NCBI RefSeq assembly: GCF_037975245.1
Contig: NC_092580.1
Location: forward strand, 33,133,001-33,197,000
Direction: 5' to 3'
From: Apostichopus japonicus
Lineage: Eukaryota > Echinodermata > Holothuroidea > Aspidochirotida > Stichopodidae
Length of the DNA stretch: 64,000 bases
Below the pieces are notes generated by a model that did no database searches, had not been told where the DNA came from, and saw only the letters and a list, made by a program, of their open reading frames with translations. The position numbers were made by a program, and so were the translations under genes. Of this stretch, positions 61,657 through 64,000 are shown in pieces. The number at the start of each line of letters is the position of its first letter. The first letter of the stretch is position 1.

Positions 61657-62480
61657 AATGCCTGGATGTCTATCTACATGTCTGTCCGCAAGATCTTTAT
61701 TAACAGAACACCAACTTGCTGTTATATTTCCGCATAATGGAGTTTGATGAGGTAATATTATAAGAATATTTATGTATATGTCTGTGGATAGGCCTTATCG
61801 ATTTTTATGGACACTGAAATATCCGATCTAATCGAGGCCTCTAACGCTGATTAAAAAGTTTCTTCAAGATAAAAATGTGTTCTTGCAAAGAAGGAAATTA
61901 ATGTAGAATTCTTATGTCTGGTTCTCCGTAGAAGTCATCGAAACTTCATTGCATTTTAAATTATTTGCAAAAGCATCCGACCTTATCTTTGGACAAAAGC
62001 AGGGCCGTATCCTACGAGGGAGGAGGGGGGGACCACCCCCTGAGATTTCCACTTCATGTAATGAAAGTACGCCTACCATAATGTGAACGCATGGGCAGAA
62101 AGCGCTATTTCATTTAGTTTCAGTGAAATGTTCATATCATTTCAATAGTCAGTATAGTGTGCTACCTCAATATTCTTGTCACGTATTTTTGGCATGGCGT
62201 TCAAACAGAACACAGGGTTTATTTTCACCGATCTTCACGTATCATGCACAATCGGGGATGTGATGACCGTGTTTTTGTTTGTTTTGTCACGAGTTTTGTT
62301 ATAATAACAATAAACGTATAGAGAGCTCCTAAGATTGAACCTGTGTGAACAGTTGTATAGCAGTCCAATCTGAAAGTAAGGTTCATAAATATATTTATTA
62401 CGTCTATTTGTTTAATGTAGGTCTATCAGTTCCATTGTTAGCCCCTTTATCAGTGCCACAACGTTTCAAGTAAGAATATT

Positions 62481-64000
62481 GAGTTACTGTGAATATACCT
62501 ATATAGCAGGCCCTTTTAACGTACTGAATATAGGAGGCCGCGGTCGCCCATTCCCCTGCACGGCTCACCCACTCATCTCATTTGCCCCATCCCGCCCAGA
62601 AGGTCCCTTTACCATGAAAAACACATTTTTAATTTTTTTTTTTAATTTTACACAATTAATTTACACCGAAGTTATTCATATAGCTTACCCTCAACGTATA
62701 TATGGGCTACGGCTACCATCAGAATGCCCTATAGCGTGCTTGTGTATGGTAAATTACCCGTGTATAGAACAATGAATAAAGCATAGCATATAGCAACAAT
62801 TGTACCGAATTTTGTTTTTACAAATTTTACCTCTCATTGGGGGGGGGAGTGTAAATTTTTAAAACATGAGATCTCAAAATACAGAATGTTTAGATGCAAC
62901 TTACATGGCATGGGAAGTGCCATTTCCGGCAACCTGGGAGGCTTTTTTTGGCAAAATTTTCTTGCTAAGCTACGCGCCAACTGGTGGTGGCGCTCAGCTT
63001 AAATAGTGTCATAATGGTCCCTTTTGGTATACGGCCCACCTACTAAAAATTGTTTAAATAAAAGCTCTGGTATAAACGGACCTATTGTCCCAGACCCTCC
63101 CCTTACTCAAAACATCCACCCCATGCACATGTTAGATCTCGATATCACCTTGGTGTTCTCAATAGATGTTTTGACATCAAAAGTGTCACTGAAAAACCGC
63201 CAGTGTGGTTACGATACGCACAAGTCTACGGTCCGAACTCTACAAACTTCCTTTCCATACTTTTAACTTTTATTCATTCAGGATATATACTCTTTAATAT
63301 TAAATCAAGTATAAGTCCTACAAATGATGATAACTTCGGATAACATGACAAAGAATACAAAATCTCCCCCCCCCCCCCCTCAAAAAGGGGGAAAGGTGTG
63401 TGCATGCTTCGACACATTTTCCAAATAAAAAGTCTTTTTTGCAAACGTGCATTACTCTAATATCTCTCATATTAATTCTTCTTTATTTATCCCATACCCC
63501 CTTCTTCCTCCCATTCCTACTGATGCCTCTTAAGTTTCTGGTTTAGCCACTGGTTACATGGTTCTGTAGTCTGTCAAACTTGAAGAAGCTCAAATCAAGT
63601 GAGGACGAGTTCAATGCGTATGTAGATTGTACAATTAAAATTTGATCTAGCACTTATATATTAATACAATACATTAATTACCCGGCCACTCCGAAATCAG
63701 GACTCTACAACAAGACCCTATCACTGGCAAGTTTATTCACGAAATGGACTTCACCAATAAGGAAGAGCGCCATCATCCTTGTCTCGCATGCATGCCTAAA
63801 TAGGTGGCGTCGAAAAGAAACGAGTTACCGGAGCTTACAACAGCAGCAGTCTGAAATTAAGATGCAGGTTATCGTAGTAAATGGAATTAGTAAAGCTTAT
63901 TTCAGACCCTTCGTATCACTCTTCGTCTAGACCCATCATAAAATGGATTGCCGTCGCCCCACCCCCTCCCTCTCCAACCGACCAGCACATATTCCTTTCC
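62481..64000. other. Intergenic tail, repeat fragments only
   Basis: At 62860-63010 there is a fragment of the hAT-associated module (TGCCATTTCCGGCAACCTGG ... TACGCGCCAACTGGTGGTGG). A hAT-like right end, GGTTTAGCCACTG, is near 63540 without a matching left end. No gene is supported. Confidence 0.6.

Larger units (their letters stand above)
53505..62480. repeat. Segmental duplication unit B (contains TIMP-like copy 2)
   Basis: Second tandem copy of 44745-53500; see that entry for matching blocks. Carries insertions absent from unit A (54747-56582, 58135-58547, an expanded TGCG microsatellite) and lacks the 45320-47398 part of unit A. Similarity stops at about 62480, where ACGTTTCAAGTAAGAATATT gives way to unrelated sequence. 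Confidence 0.87.

Overview
Animal nuclear DNA: long AT-rich introns with GT..AG borders, AATAAA signals, and dense transposon debris. All recognisable genes are metazoan: DDX20/Gemin3, two EBP-type sterol isomerases and two single-domain TIMP-like secreted proteins. Repeat types (GC-tipped hAT-like elements with 8-bp target duplications, a Penelope-like element, a CR1/Jockey-like LINE, tRNA-derived SINEs) fit a marine invertebrate, probably a deuterostome. An echinoderm is my best guess and a holothurian is possible; this is inference, not shown by any single diagnostic sequence.

Layout. (1) 2-12854, plus strand: DDX20 without its 5' end, eight visible exons that join in frame to 1479 codons plus stop. 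The last exon is very large and holds a 340-residue tandem internal duplication. Intron 2 carries a 2.2-kb hAT-like element. (2) 15044-19507: EBP copy 1, four exons, 239 residues, with non-autonomous elements in introns 2 and 3. (3) 19.8-31.3 kb: no host gene. It holds tRNA-like sequences, a TTAA element, a three-level nest of transposons (hAT-like element containing a Penelope-like element containing a hAT MITE), and a dead LINE broken by a probable solo LTR and two copies of one MITE family. (4) 31321-39959: EBP copy 2, four exons, 237 residues, same intron phases as copy 1; its 5.4-kb first intron carries a 1-kb degenerate array of short units containing GTAAGAG. (5) 40-44.5 kb: repeats only. 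(6) 44.7-62.5 kb: two tandem segmental duplication units of about 9 kb, each with one three-exon TIMP-like gene (50014-52437 and 57978-60585). The last 1.5 kb holds repeat fragments only.

The parts most worth a second look are the TIMP-like pair and its duplication: the exons differ by about 7 percent while the adjoining 0.5 kb of intron differs by about 0.4 percent; copy 2 loses its last family cysteine to a TGA stop but has a new cysteine nearby; unit B has a transposon whose empty site is preserved in unit A; and a perfect 112-bp palindrome sits at an AT-array junction where unit B lacks about 2.2 kb of unit A. The DDX20 tail duplication and the two divergent neighbouring EBP genes are the other notable points. 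The genes here do not form one pathway: snRNP assembly (DDX20), sterol synthesis (EBP) and extracellular protease control (TIMP-like) are unrelated jobs on neighbouring DNA. All coordinates and counts were made by eye.
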